From assembly GCA_949289295.1 (NCBI GenBank), contig CASENM010000017.1, positions 57,674 to 121,673 of the forward strand: DNA of 64,000 bases. The letters run 5' to 3'. This DNA is from an uncultured Bacteroides sp. Lineage in GTDB: Bacteria > Bacteroidota > Bacteroidia > Bacteroidales > Bacteroidaceae. This document shows, one piece after another, positions 34,182 through 43,906 of the stretch. The notes beneath the pieces are model-generated. The model ran no database searches. It was given only the letters and a program-made list of their open reading frames with translations, and had not been told where the DNA came from. Position 1 is the first letter of the stretch; each line of letters opens with the position of its first letter. The position numbers and the translations under genes are program-made.

Positions 34182-36470
34182 ATGACTAAAATTACCAGAG
34201 AAGAGGCTCTGCTCTATCACTCGCAGGGCAAACCGGGAAAAATTGAAGTTGTCCCGACCAAACCTTACCAAACACAAACCGATTTGTCATTGGCATACTC
34301 TCCGGGAGTTGCCGAACCCTGTCTGGAAATCCAGAAGAATCAAGACACGGCATACGATTATACCGACAAAGGAAATCTGGTAGCCGTCATCTCCAACGGT
34401 ACAGCCGTGTTGGGACTGGGTGACATCGGCGCATTGAGCGGAAAACCGGTGATGGAAGGAAAAGGACTGCTCTTCAAAATTTACGCCGGAATTGATGTGT
34501 TCGACATCGAAGTCAACGAAAAAGACCCTGACAAGTTCATAGAGGCAGTAAAAGCCATCGCGCCGACTTTCGGAGGCATCAATCTGGAAGACATCAAGGC
34601 ACCCGAATGCTTCAAAATCGAACAGCGGCTGAAAGAAGAACTGGACATCCCTGTCATGCACGATGACCAGCACGGAACAGCCATCATATCAAGTGCCGGA
34701 TTGCTGAACGCACTCGAAGTGGCCGGAAAGAAAATCGAAGACGTGAAGATTGTGGTGAACGGAGCGGGCGCATCGGCCGTATCCTGCACCAAACTGTATA
34801 TCTCATTGGGCGCACGCCTGGAGAACATCGTGATGCTCGACAGCAAGGGTGTCATCTCCAAACAGCGCACCGACCTCAACGAGCAGAAAAAGTTCTTTGC
34901 CACCGACCGTACGGACATCCATACGCTGGCCGAGGCCATCAAGGGCGCGGACGTGTTCCTGGGACTCTCAAAAGGAAACGTGCTCACACAGGACATGGTG
35001 CGCAGCATGGCCGACAAGCCGATCGTGTTCGCCCTGGCCAACCCGACGCCGGAAATCTCTTACGAGGATGCCATGGCTTCACGCCCCGACGTATTGATGG
35101 CCACCGGACGCTCCGATTATCCGAACCAAATCAACAATGTCATCGGATTTCCGTATATTTTCCGCGGAGCGCTTGACACCCGTTCCACAGCCATCAACGA
35201 GGAAATGAAACTGGCAGCCGTACGCGCCATTGCCGGACTGGCCAAGAAGCCGGTGCCCGATGTGGTGAACACGGCTTATCACGTCAACAACCTGACTTTC
35301 GGTCCGGAATATTTCATTCCGAAACCGGTAGACCCGCGTCTGATCACCGAAGTATCCATGGCCGTGGCAAAAGCCGCCATGGAATCGGGAGTGGCACGCA
35401 AGCAGATCACCGACTGGGAGGAATACAAGAACCATTTGCGTGAACTGATGGGACAGGAAAACAAGCTGACCCGCCAGCTGTATGAAACGGCCCGCCGCGA
35501 CCCGCAGCGTGTGGTATTCGCCGAAGGTATCCACCCGAACATGCTGAGAGCCGCCGTACTGGCCAAGTCGGAAGGTATCTGCCAGCCGATTCTGCTGGGC
35601 AACGAAGAACGTATCGAAAAGTTGGCCAAAGAACTCGACCTGAGCCTGGAAGGCATCGAGATCGTGAACCTGCGCCACGACCGCGAGGCAGAACGCCGCG
35701 AACGCTACGCACGTATCCTCAGCGAGAAACGTGCCCGCGAAGGCGCCAACTATCAGGAAGCGAACGACAAGATGTTCGAGCGCAACTATTTCGGCATGAT
35801 GATGGTGGAAACCGGCGAAGCGGACGCGTTTGTCACCGGTCTGTACACCAAATATACCAACACCATCAAGGTGGCCAAGGAAGTCATCGGCATCCAGCCG
35901 GGCTACAAGCATTTCGGCACCATGCACATCCTGAACTCCAAACAGGGGACTTTCTTCATCGCCGACACGCTGATCAACCACCATCCGGATACGGAAACAT
36001 TGATCGACATCGCCAAACTGTCTGCCAAAGCCGTACGTTTCTTCAACCAGGAACCGGTAATGGCCATGCTTGCCTACTCCAATTTCGGCTCCGACCAGGA
36101 AGGAAGTCCGGCAAGGGTACACGAGGCTGTAGCCTGTCTGCAGCAGGAGTATCCCGACTTGGCCATCGACGGGGAAATGCAGGCGAGATTCGCCCTCAAC
36201 AACACGCTGCGTGACGAGAAATATCCGTTCACGCGCCTGAAAGGAAAGAATGTCAACACACTGGTATTCCCGAACCTGAACTCGGCCAACGCCACTTACC
36301 AGCTGATTCAGGGCATGAGCGAGACGGAAGTGATTGGCCCGATCCAGATGGGTCTGAACAAACCTATCCATTTCACCGACATCGAAAGCTCCGTACGCGA
36401 CATCGTCAACATCACGGCCATCGCTTGCATCGATGCTATCGTTGACAAAAAGCTTCATGCCGGGAAATAA
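34182..36470 (+). CDS. maeB: NADP-dependent malic enzyme with phosphotransacetylase-like domain
   Basis: The protein has 762 residues from [20 protein letters not shown]. The malic enzyme part (about 1-425) has [32 protein letters not shown], the metal-site [11 protein letters not shown] and the nucleotide loop [11 protein letters not shown]. The rest (about 430-762) is a phosphate acetyltransferase-like domain ([35 protein letters not shown]) which in MaeB enzymes is a regulatory acetyl-CoA site. It decarboxylates malate to pyruvate with NADPH production. It is a single gene with a hairpin after it. Confidence 0.96.
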   Translation: MTKITREEALLYHSQGKPGKIEVVPTKPYQTQTDLSLAYSPGVAEPCLEIQKNQDTAYDYTDKGNLVAVISNGTAVLGLGDIGALSGKPVMEGKGLLFKIYAGIDVFDIEVNEKDPDKFIEAVKAIAPTFGGINLEDIKAPECFKIEQRLKEELDIPVMHDDQHGTAIISSAGLLNALEVAGKKIEDVKIVVNGAGASAVSCTKLYISLGARLENIVMLDSKGVISKQRTDLNEQKKFFATDRTDIHTLAEAIKGADVFLGLSKGNVLTQDMVRSMADKPIVFALANPTPEISYEDAMASRPDVLMATGRSDYPNQINNVIGFPYIFRGALDTRSTAINEEMKLAAVRAIAGLAKKPVPDVVNTAYHVNNLTFGPEYFIPKPVDPRLITEVSMAVAKAAMESGVARKQITDWEEYKNHLRELMGQENKLTRQLYETARRDPQRVVFAEGIHPNMLRAAVLAKSEGICQPILLGNEERIEKLAKELDLSLEGIEIVNLRHDREAERRERYARILSEKRAREGANYQEANDKMFERNYFGMMMVETGEADAFVTGLYTKYTNTIKVAKEVIGIQPGYKHFGTMHILNSKQGTFFIADTLINHHPDTETLIDIAKLSAKAVRFFNQEPVMAMLAYSNFGSDQEGSPARVHEAVACLQQEYPDLAIDGEMQARFALNNTLRDEKYPFTRLKGKNVNTLVFPNLNSANATYQLIQGMSETEVIGPIQMGLNKPIHFTDIESSVRDIVNITAIACIDAIVDKKLHAGK

Positions 36471-36486
36471 CCGTCTGCGAGCGATA

Positions 36487-36543
36487 TAATCACACAGAGG
36501 CACGGAGACTTCTCTTAAAGAGAGATTCCCTGTGCCTTTGTGT
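36487..36543. repeat. Palindrome downstream of maeB
   Basis: CACAGAGGCACGGAGA on the left pairs imperfectly with TCCCTGTGCCTTTGTG, with TTCTCT/AGAGAGA nested inside. Its wording resembles the dyad at 8500-8588. It may act as the maeB terminator. Confidence 0.55.
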
Positions 36544-36580
36544 CTTTATGTTCTTTTTATCCTAACCTACCTGAAACACC

Positions 36581-36760
36581 ATGCGAAAACCCCTCAACCA
36601 CACACAATGTGTCATCCTTATCCTGCTTTGGGCGGCACTCTGCTTCATCGTCATCACCTCTTCCCCACAAATTGACGGGCCTTTAGTCGTGATGATTGTC
36701 ATTTCGGCAGCTCTCGTGTTTATTCCTGTCATAAAGTCAATGAAGAGCCGGAACAAATAA
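36581..36760 (+). CDS. Small two-helix membrane protein, 59 residues
   Basis: The frame from ATG to TAA encodes MRKPLNHTQCVILILLWAAL, then CFIVITSSPQIDGPLVVMIV, then ISAALVFIPVIKSMKSRNK. Two hydrophobic helices (about residues 10-26 and 35-52) are separated by a short polar loop with SSPQIDG, with basic residues at both ends, giving an N-in/C-in topology by the positive-inside rule. No family is recognised. It lies between maeB and gdhA in the plus direction with 110 bp before and 161 bp after. The charge pattern and lack of rare features support a real gene, but no ribosome site is obvious. Confidence 0.6.
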   Translation: MRKPLNHTQCVILILLWAALCFIVITSSPQIDGPLVVMIVISAALVFIPVIKSMKSRNK

Positions 36761-36830
36761 TCACTTCAACACAAGAAGCGAGACAAAATAATTAATTTGA
36801 TATTTTTTCTTCATTTTTCTTGGTAAAATG

Positions 36831-36861
36831 TTGCACGAATAAAAAAAAAGATATACTTTTG
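36831..36861 (+). promoter_or_regulatory. gdhA promoter (copy 1)
   Basis: TTG (36831-36833), 20 bp, TACTTTTG (36854-36861), 60 bp before the ATG. Confidence 0.7.
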
Positions 36862-36921
36862 CCACATCAAACAACAAGAGACAAATAATCAATAACAAAC
36901 ATAGAGATAATCTTTTGAATT

Positions 36922-38256
36922 ATGAATGCAGCTAAAGTACTGGAAGATCTGAAGAGAAGATTTCCGAATGAACCTGAGTATCATCAGGCAGTAGAAGAAG
37001 TGTTGGGTACAATCGAAGAAGAATACAACAAACACCCCGAATTCGACAAAGCAAACCTCATCGAGCGTCTGTGTATTCCAGACCGCGTATATCAGTTCCG
37101 TGTCACCTGGATGGACGACAAAGGCAACATCCAGACGAACATGGGCTACCGTGTACAGCACAACAACGCCATCGGCCCTTACAAAGGCGGTATCCGTTTC
37201 CACAGTTCAGTAAACTTGGGTATCCTGAAGTTTCTGGCTTTCGAGCAGACATTCAAGAACTCACTGACCACTCTGCCGATGGGCGGCGGCAAGGGAGGAT
37301 CCGACTTCTCTCCGCGCGGCAAGTCCAATGCCGAGGTAATGCGCTTCTGCCAGGCGTTCATGCTGGAACTGTGGCGCCATATCGGTCCTGAAACCGATGT
37401 TCCGGCCGGCGATATCGGCGTAGGCGGACGTGAAGTAGGCTATATGTTCGGCATGTACAAGAAACTGACCCGCGAGTTCAGCGGTGTGCTGACCGGAAAG
37501 GGACGCGAGTTCGGCGGATCGCTGATCCGTCCGGAAGCTACAGGTTACGGAAACATCTATTTCCTGCTTGAAATGCTGAAGACCCGCAACATCGACATCA
37601 AGGGAAAGACTTGTCTGGTTTCCGGAGCAGGTAATGTGGCACAGTATACGGTAGAAAAACTCATCCAACTGGGTGCAAAGGTTGTAACCATGTCCGACTC
37701 TGACGGTTATATCTATGATCCGGACGGAATCGACCGCGAAAAGCTGGACTACATCATGGAACTGAAGAACCTCTATCGCGGACGTATCCGTGAATATGCG
37801 GAAAAATATGGCTGCAAGTATGTGCCGGGTGCACGCCCATGGAACGAAAAGGCTGACATCGCTCTTCCGTCGGCTACACAGAACGAAATCAACGGCGACG
37901 ATGCACGCGCCCTGATTGCCAACGGAGTGTTCGCCGTATCAGAAGGCGCCAACATGCCTTCCACTCCGGAAGCCATCCGCGTGTTCCAGGAAGCGAAGAT
38001 CCTGTACGCTCCGGGCAAGGCAGCCAACGCCGGCGGTGTATCCGTATCCGGTCTGGAAATGACCCAGAACTCCATCAAGCTGAGCTGGAGCCAGGAAGAA
38101 GTGGACGAGAAGCTGAAGAGCATCATGAAGAACATCCACGAGGCTTGCGTGAAATACGGAACCGAGCCCGACGGCTACATCAACTACGTGAAAGGCGCCA
38201 ACGTGGCCGGTTTCATGAAGGTGGCCAACGCAATGATGGCGCAGGGCATTGTATAA
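36922..38256 (+). CDS. gdhA: Glutamate dehydrogenase 1 (NADP type)
   Basis: The 444-residue hexameric-type GDH has GPYKGGIRFHSSVN, TLPMGGGKGGSDFSPRGK with the catalytic lysine region, and PAGDIGVGGREVGYMFG. The dinucleotide fold begins VSGAGNVAQYTVEKL, and the coenzyme loop reads MSDSDGY (257-263), with the Asp-Ser wording of NADP enzymes. It makes glutamate from 2-oxoglutarate and ammonia. A second copy lies at 56129-57466. The gene is flanked by its own promoter and a strong terminator. Confidence 0.96.
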   Translation: MNAAKVLEDLKRRFPNEPEYHQAVEEVLGTIEEEYNKHPEFDKANLIERLCIPDRVYQFRVTWMDDKGNIQTNMGYRVQHNNAIGPYKGGIRFHSSVNLGILKFLAFEQTFKNSLTTLPMGGGKGGSDFSPRGKSNAEVMRFCQAFMLELWRHIGPETDVPAGDIGVGGREVGYMFGMYKKLTREFSGVLTGKGREFGGSLIRPEATGYGNIYFLLEMLKTRNIDIKGKTCLVSGAGNVAQYTVEKLIQLGAKVVTMSDSDGYIYDPDGIDREKLDYIMELKNLYRGRIREYAEKYGCKYVPGARPWNEKADIALPSATQNEINGDDARALIANGVFAVSEGANMPSTPEAIRVFQEAKILYAPGKAANAGGVSVSGLEMTQNSIKLSWSQEEVDEKLKSIMKNIHEACVKYGTEPDGYINYVKGANVAGFMKVANAMMAQGIV

Positions 38257-38287
38257 ATTCAACAATTTTTGTTTCTGATTCTCATAT

Positions 38288-38326
38288 CCCCGGTTCTGTC
38301 CCCGTGACAGGACCGGGATTTTTTAT
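38288..38326 (+). terminator. gdhA (copy 1) terminator
   Basis: CCCCGGTTCTGTC pairs with GACAGGACCGGGA (two mismatches), followed by TTTTTT. Confidence 0.85.
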
Positions 38327-38328
38327 GG

Positions 38329-38387
38329 ACAAAAAATACCCCTTGACAGCCGGACACTTCACATGGTCCGAAACTGTCAAAGGGTAA
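38329..38387 (-). terminator. Terminator of the DUF4493/PCMD operon
   Basis: On the minus strand CCCTTTGACAG and CTGTCAAGGGG form the outer stem, GGAC/GTCC forms an inner stem, and ATTTTTTG follows. It is head-on with the gdhA terminator. Confidence 0.8.
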
Positions 38388-38440
38388 AATGAACTATTGG
38401 CAATATTGAGAAAAAATGAAAGGTTTCATCCTCTTGTCGT

Positions 38441-39145
38441 TCACTCCGGACGGAAATGAAAGACAAGCGTATAGCATTTTCCGTTCTCTACACTCAGCTC
38501 GCCGTCCATCCGCACGTCTTCATTATCCTTGTTCCTTGAAGTCAGAACATACTGCGCTTTTGTGTCGCCTTCCATATAGAAATACACATAGTCCTCACCC
38601 GTAAAAAGCGGATAATCCAACGTGACCGTTCTGTCATTGCATGAAATTTCAACTTGAGTAACATCCGTGTCGAAATAATCCGAAAAAGTTTCATCCAACC
38701 GGAACGAAATGCCTGAGTTGTGCATATATACCAGGACGGTCTGTTCTGCAGGCACTTCGCTTTCTGCAACAGAAAACTCGTCTGACTCGCCATAGAACAC
38801 AGGGTCGCCTAAAGCACCGTCTTCCAACGACTTGAATGTAGTATAGGCTTCATTATAGGCTTTAGCCGTATAAATTCCTTCGGGAAGTTTGATCCGTTCA
38901 GGAATCGTCTCTCCGGGAGCGTATGAAAGGACTTTCTTCTCCCCTTCCCAAACTTCCACATACAGGTCTTTAGAATTAACTGCCGGCAAAGCACGGCTGG
39001 CCGGAGCATTCACATTCTCCACTTCCGCCACCACGCTTTTCAAGGAGAGATAGCCGTAACGGCTTTCCTCACCCGGAAGTTCTTCCTGCTGGCAGCTTGC
39101 CAGCAGGAAGATTCCTGACAAAATGTATAGTATGTTTTGTTTCAT
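38441..39145 (-). CDS. DUF4493-type surface lipoprotein, short
   Basis: The 234-residue product has a lipoprotein signal MKQNILYILSGIFLLASC (lipid Cys18). It keeps the DUF4493 pattern: GYLSL strand, a polar stretch with Ser-Arg-Ala at 50-52, a DLYVEVWEGEKKVLSY strand, LPEGIYTAKAYN, then FYGESDEFSVAESE and a VEISCNDRTVTL strand. Two Ig-like sandwiches are likely. It is the last gene of the seven-gene operon, 12 bp after its neighbour, and has no PCMD domain. Function is unknown; an exported outer-surface protein is the safest statement. Confidence 0.82.
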   Translation of the reverse strand: MKQNILYILSGIFLLASCQQEELPGEESRYGYLSLKSVVAEVENVNAPASRALPAVNSKDLYVEVWEGEKKVLSYAPGETIPERIKLPEGIYTAKAYNEAYTTFKSLEDGALGDPVFYGESDEFSVAESEVPAEQTVLVYMHNSGISFRLDETFSDYFDTDVTQVEISCNDRTVTLDYPLFTGEDYVYFYMEGDTKAQYVLTSRNKDNEDVRMDGELSVENGKCYTLVFHFRPE

Positions 39146-39157
39146 ATTTGTTTGCTT

Positions 39158-41401
39158 TTATTTGTCGTAAACTAATGAAATGTCGTCAATGGTAAGTACA
39201 CTTCCTACATATGCAGGACTATAAGTTCTATCACTCAAAGCTCCATTTTCCGACAACACATAGAATGTCTGGGTAATCTCACGATATGGCATATTTGCTC
39301 CTTCATTTATGGTAGATTTGAATATTACATATATATACTTACATTTGGCATATGTTGTATCATCCGCATAATCCAACTCAACGCTGAAAGGTTCTTCCGA
39401 CCAGTCATTCACTGTTTCTGATGATGTTTTCTCATTCTGAATAATGACATTCTTGTTCTCATCCAACAATTCTATATGCACACTCCATGAATCCGTGTTA
39501 TATGGAATATATTTATAATAGAATTGCAATGCTGTAGGACGGCTTGGAAATGATGCGTTCTTTTCTTCCATATAAGTATCTTTCCCACTTATATCATTCC
39601 CTGTCATTTTAACATTAGCTGTACCTGTGAACAACGTTCCAGCTACCTTATTCAGGTCAAGCTCTTTACGTTCTGAAAATATCGAAAATTTAATAGTATT
39701 TCCACGCCCATTAGCCGTACTTCTCAGCTCTGCTGCCAATCCTCCATTACGTCCCTGCACATAGGAAACCGCATGAAAGCCATTATAATTAGCCATAGTT
39801 AACGAAGAAGAATTATTTCTATGTCTTGTTGTATAATCATTGTTTGTATCCCAGAAAGGAGTTTCACCGTCATTCCACGGATTAAACGAATATCTATCCC
39901 CTGTATAAGTTTCATAACTCCATTCCTCCATATCCGAGTTCGGCAACTGCTCCGGCACTTCCAAATCAAAAACAGTAGGTTCACATTCTACCACATTCCG
40001 ATAAACGGCACGCACTTGCATTTTGCTGTCGCTTGGATGATTGGCCATCATAGCCACATTACCCTCACAGTCCTTCCATGTTCCGTTATCATTGAACTGA
40101 TATTTCAAATTCCCTTTAATTGTAGCCTCATCACCTGATTCCACAGTAATTCCACTAACTGTAAGTGACTTCGACCAAACATCTTCAGGACGAGCCGCTA
40201 TGACCACTTTCGGAGCAAGTGTATGAATTTCAAACACATCGGGAGTATCTTCCTCACTGCTCCAACGTTCGTTAGCCTTTACACGAAGCTTGATACTATG
40301 AACAGTCTCATTTCCCGATGCAATCTTCAATTTTCTTGCCAATGCGGAAAAATCAATGTTTCCAGTAACAGCACTTCCTAACTCTGGCAATACAATTCCG
40401 GCATCCGATAAGGCTGTTTTATCTTCTTCCGTCAACGATGACAAAAGATAAGTCTTATTCAAAGAAATAAAATCCTCATCTTTCAAATCTAAAGTAAGCT
40501 CTACATCCTGAATCGCCATTTTTCCCGAAAAATTCAACACGGCAGGCACATCTTCAACAGATGTTTCCACATGAGACACAAATTTAGCCCCATCTTCATT
40601 AAAACCTCCAACTCTCGGTTTCGGCAACCACTCCATCGGAATGGTATCCTCCAACGTGACATGCGTCACCTCTACCTGTATGGACAGAGGAATGTCATAT
40701 TTATCCAACTCCGGCATAAGAGTCAGTTTCAGATGATCACCGGCCTGAAGCGGAAGTTCCTCGATTCCGGACAAATCCAGAGCAATGCCTTTCTCTTCAC
40801 CGCTTCCCTTCAACATTCCATGGAAAAATACCTCTATTTCCGACCCTGCACGGAAATAGGCACTTTCCTTACCGTCCTTTTCCAGGAAAACCGACTCCGC
40901 ACCTTCCGTCTTCACTTCCACTGAATAATCACTGTAAATATCCTCAAACGATTCCTTGGAATTGTCGAATGTCACGGAAAGCAACGAGTTGGCCACCTTA
41001 CAAGGAATCTCAACAGAAGTGGTTTCCCCACCTCTTACAACCGCGTCCTTCACTTCCCCCTTAAAATAAGGGGCATCAAGAGCCAACACCGGATTATCAC
41101 CGTATGCAGCTGTCAGATTGTAAACGCCGCTCATGACAGGAATCACCCCTTCTGTCACTTTATCTTCATAAACCGGATCGCCTGTCGACGAATCAGTAAT
41201 GGTAAGATCGAAATCCGCCGGCTGGATATCCAATATTTCTTTCAACTCGCCCGGAGCAGTACGTGAAGCGGAGGCTTGCGTACCGTCCGTCAACGAAATC
41301 AGGAAACCGGTTTTTCCGGACTGCTGAAGAGATTCTTTTTCCTGACAGGCGAACATCATCCACGCCATGCAGCACAGGCTCAAATAATTGATGTATTTCA
41401 T
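39158..41401 (-). CDS. DUF4493 + PCMD surface lipoprotein, largest
   Basis: The 747-residue product has a signal ending MAWMMFAC (lipid Cys19) and Ser-Arg-Thr at residues 46-48. The N-terminal part follows the DUF4493 pattern (GFLISLTDG, LTITDSSTGDPVYED, SGVYNLTAAYGDNP, APYFKGE). A middle region (about 240-480) looks like further Ig-like strands. The C-terminal 250 residues begin LPNSDMEEWSYETYTGDRYS and end in VGSVLTIDDISLVYDK, the start and end wording of PCMD (PF13201), a beta-sandwich of probable carbohydrate-binding type. The AT-richer stretch around 39300-39950 differs from the flanks, which may reflect recent exchange. Confidence 0.82.
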   Translation of the reverse strand: MKYINYLSLCCMAWMMFACQEKESLQQSGKTGFLISLTDGTQASASRTAPGELKEILDIQPADFDLTITDSSTGDPVYEDKVTEGVIPVMSGVYNLTAAYGDNPVLALDAPYFKGEVKDAVVRGGETTSVEIPCKVANSLLSVTFDNSKESFEDIYSDYSVEVKTEGAESVFLEKDGKESAYFRAGSEIEVFFHGMLKGSGEEKGIALDLSGIEELPLQAGDHLKLTLMPELDKYDIPLSIQVEVTHVTLEDTIPMEWLPKPRVGGFNEDGAKFVSHVETSVEDVPAVLNFSGKMAIQDVELTLDLKDEDFISLNKTYLLSSLTEEDKTALSDAGIVLPELGSAVTGNIDFSALARKLKIASGNETVHSIKLRVKANERWSSEEDTPDVFEIHTLAPKVVIAARPEDVWSKSLTVSGITVESGDEATIKGNLKYQFNDNGTWKDCEGNVAMMANHPSDSKMQVRAVYRNVVECEPTVFDLEVPEQLPNSDMEEWSYETYTGDRYSFNPWNDGETPFWDTNNDYTTRHRNNSSSLTMANYNGFHAVSYVQGRNGGLAAELRSTANGRGNTIKFSIFSERKELDLNKVAGTLFTGTANVKMTGNDISGKDTYMEEKNASFPSRPTALQFYYKYIPYNTDSWSVHIELLDENKNVIIQNEKTSSETVNDWSEEPFSVELDYADDTTYAKCKYIYVIFKSTINEGANMPYREITQTFYVLSENGALSDRTYSPAYVGSVLTIDDISLVYDK

Positions 41402-41418
41402 ATAATTTCCTTTCGTTT

Positions 41419-43071
41419 TTATTCATAAATCATCTCCAGGTTGTCTACCCACATTTTGCTGTTGTCGCCACCCGTAAAGAAGTTTCCATATTTGCTCGCA
41501 CTGCATACGACCACGACATAACGTGGAGTCACATCCGTATGATAATATTCGAATGGAATATCAATCTGTTTATAGCCATTCTGCTCGCTTCCTGTCACGT
41601 TTGAACCCGACTGAAACTCTCCATAAGCCACCACCTCAGGGGCTCTCCGGTCAAACACTTCAAATTCACGAGTACGAAGAGAAACTTTTTCCGTTGTCAA
41701 TGCTATATATACATGGCAAGTATCATTCTGTCCAATCATATAATCCCAATCCTCTTTATCGGAAGAGGAGTGGTTGATTTTGGAAGTCTGATACTTTACA
41801 TGCATACGCAAAGCGGAAGGAAATGCCGAAAACTCACGCCCGAAATTGAGGACACCGTGTGTTCCGTCCACCTCAAAATCACCTGTAAACAGATTCCCGG
41901 CAGCCAGCTTCATAGTCAGCCATTTAGTCTGCAGCAAAGCGGCACGTCCGCTGCCGTCGCAAGTTTCATAGGTAGGTTCCGTATTGCTGTCCGCAATGAT
42001 TACGGCCCCCGAATTGCCTGTACTCCAATAGGTAGATTCACCTTGGGCTTCCGGGCGCCACATTATCCGCCCCCCACTTGTCGTCTCGCTCCACCAGTCA
42101 TCCAGACCGGCATTTGTAAGCTGCTGGGCGGGAGCTGTAGTGAATGTATGCTCCTGTCCTTCCAGACCTTCCACCTTCACCCGATAGCTATAGCTTCTTC
42201 CCCCATTCAACCCCGTAAGCTGAGCCACATAGTTAATTCCGTTTACCTGTACATCGTCCACTTCCGACCAGGAAGAAGCCCCCGCTTCCTTATATTCCAC
42301 TTCCACTGTCTGTCCGCTCCTGACGGTTCCTTTCAGTGTAGCAGAAGTCGTTCTGGGAAACAAGTCTGCCGATGAAGCCTCTTCATCCGAATGATACACA
42401 TATACTTTCCATTCATGTGCCGTTTCCTCCCATCCCTGCGACACCTGGAATTTCTGGACCTTCGAATAGTCACGGATGGCTCTCGGGTCGGGAGTTACCG
42501 TACCCGAAGCACCGCCCAGGTCCATGGCGTTTACGGTGAGGTCGGTCAGGTCTGTATCAGTCGATACATAGATGATGGCCACACGGTTTTCCGTATCTAT
42601 CACCGAACGGATCATTCCTGTCACATCCACATTGCGTTCGATGAGCTGCGTTACGGTGACCGTCCAACGGTAATCCTGATAAGTGCTCAGCGTGAACCTC
42701 ACCGGGTCGGTAAAGTTCATACGCGTATCGGCCGTATTGTCGAGCTCCTCAAATCCGGACGTAGGGAATTTCGAATAATCCACACACACCACGGAATCCG
42801 CCTGAATTTCGGCATCCGACGAAACGGTAAATCTCGTGATACGCAACCGGGTGAGGTCTACCGTATCGTCTACATAAAGCGTTACCGTGCGGTTGGATGT
42901 ATTGATTTGCGCCGCCTGACCAGCTGCTCCGGGACCTGCACACTGGCCCTCCACTTCAAAAGATTCGATATTTCCCTCCACAATGGGATAAGGAATGTCA
43001 TTTTCTATCTTGCAGCCCTGCATCGCCAGCAGTCCTGCTACCATATAATAACAAACTGTCTTTCTTGCCAT
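41419..43071 (-). CDS. PCMD-domain lipoprotein with two N-terminal Ig-like repeats
   Basis: The 550-residue product has a signal ending VAGLLAMQGC (lipid Cys20). Two similar repeats follow: NRTVTLYVDDTVDLTRLRIT with YRWTVTVTQ, then NRVAIIYVSTDTDLTDLTVN with HEWKVYVY. A fibronectin-like strand set comes next (about 240-310), then PCMD beginning QLTNAGLDDWWSETTSGG and ending NSKMWVDNLEMIYE. Unlike its neighbours it lacks the DUF4493 start and the Ser/Thr-Arg step. Sugar binding at the surface is plausible but unproven. It is 17 bp from both neighbours in the operon. Confidence 0.82.
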   Translation of the reverse strand: MARKTVCYYMVAGLLAMQGCKIENDIPYPIVEGNIESFEVEGQCAGPGAAGQAAQINTSNRTVTLYVDDTVDLTRLRITRFTVSSDAEIQADSVVCVDYSKFPTSGFEELDNTADTRMNFTDPVRFTLSTYQDYRWTVTVTQLIERNVDVTGMIRSVIDTENRVAIIYVSTDTDLTDLTVNAMDLGGASGTVTPDPRAIRDYSKVQKFQVSQGWEETAHEWKVYVYHSDEEASSADLFPRTTSATLKGTVRSGQTVEVEYKEAGASSWSEVDDVQVNGINYVAQLTGLNGGRSYSYRVKVEGLEGQEHTFTTAPAQQLTNAGLDDWWSETTSGGRIMWRPEAQGESTYWSTGNSGAVIIADSNTEPTYETCDGSGRAALLQTKWLTMKLAAGNLFTGDFEVDGTHGVLNFGREFSAFPSALRMHVKYQTSKINHSSSDKEDWDYMIGQNDTCHVYIALTTEKVSLRTREFEVFDRRAPEVVAYGEFQSGSNVTGSEQNGYKQIDIPFEYYHTDVTPRYVVVVCSASKYGNFFTGGDNSKMWVDNLEMIYE

Positions 43072-43088
43072 ATCCTGTCCGTTGATGA

Positions 43089-43835
43089 TTATAAATAGAA
43101 GGTCATACCAATGTTGATGGAAAACAGGTTGATTTTAAAATCACCTGAAGAAGTGCGACGCTTGCCTTGTTCCACCTGATTTGTTTTCTGATCCACCCAT
43201 TTGAAGTCGAATCCCATCACACCCATGGAAACTTCCACAGCTGCCCAATCGGTCACGAAAGCTGTCACACCCGGTGCAAAACCGATTTCCAGATTGTGAC
43301 AGGTCTCAAATGTTCCGTCATACGATGCACCGGAACCTGTGGAGTTCTTGCCGCGGGCATATCCATAAGTGAGACGGCACTCGTTGAAGAAACCGAAAAT
43401 CTTGCTTCTGCCCACGGGCATATAGGTACGCAGAAAGGCGGATGTCTCGAACTTGTGTTCCAGATAATACACATCCTCCAGATTGATGTTGAAGTCCTCA
43501 CCCAGATTCAGGTCGAAGTTCCCGAGATCAAGATAGGTACGGTTGTAGGCGAAGCGGACACCGGCGGCCATGTTGTCGCGGAAGAAATAACCCACGTAAG
43601 GGCTTACGGCGAAATCGTATCCGAGTCCCTCAATGTTTTTCAGCACGGTGAAATTGAGGTTGTCCTCATCATGCTCTGAATAGGAAACCGTACCTCCGGC
43701 AATGATCTGTCCCTTGGGGATGAACACGCGTTTCTGAATCTCACGGTCAATGCGCTGCACGCGGTGCGGATTGATGGCGGAAGCGGTCACCGCCCCACCC
43801 ATCAGCAAGAAAAAAAGTAAAAGTTTTGCTTTCAT
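43089..43835 (-). CDS. Outer-membrane beta-barrel protein, about 8 strands
   Basis: The 248-residue protein has a signal peptide cut near TASA (MKAKLLLFFLLMGGAVTASA). Alternating amphipathic strands follow (GQIIAGGTVSYSEH, AAGVRFAYNRTYLDLG, ETSAFLRTYMPVG, CRLTYGYARGKN, INLFSINIGMTFYL) with a C-terminal aromatic-Leu end, typical of OmpW/OmpX-sized barrels in Bacteroidota. It is the only barrel in the seven-gene lipoprotein operon and could be the membrane anchor or assembly platform for the lipoproteins, which is inference from context. A stem-loop precedes it at 43850-43887. Confidence 0.85.
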   Translation of the reverse strand: MKAKLLLFFLLMGGAVTASAINPHRVQRIDREIQKRVFIPKGQIIAGGTVSYSEHDEDNLNFTVLKNIEGLGYDFAVSPYVGYFFRDNMAAGVRFAYNRTYLDLGNFDLNLGEDFNINLEDVYYLEHKFETSAFLRTYMPVGRSKIFGFFNECRLTYGYARGKNSTGSGASYDGTFETCHNLEIGFAPGVTAFVTDWAAVEVSMGVMGFDFKWVDQKTNQVEQGKRRTSSGDFKINLFSINIGMTFYL

Positions 43836-43849
43836 TTATTCATAAGGAT

Positions 43850-43887
43850 AACCGGAAGAAGTAATCGCTCGGACACCTCTTCCGGTT
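43850..43887 (-). promoter_or_regulatory. Intercistronic stem-loop in the lipoprotein operon
   Basis: AACCGGAAGA and TCTTCCGGTT are perfect 10-bp arms around an 18-base loop, in the 71 bp gap between the 43907-45718 gene and the barrel gene. There is no T run, so it is more likely an mRNA stability or processing element than a terminator. Confidence 0.6.
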
Positions 43888-43906
43888 AGGTTATTTAAAG
43901 AATTGT

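Noticed and set aside
35079-36503. 474-codon open frame on the minus strand opposite maeB
   Set aside because: Same reason: an antisense shadow of a long, well-conserved gene, with no recognisable domain.
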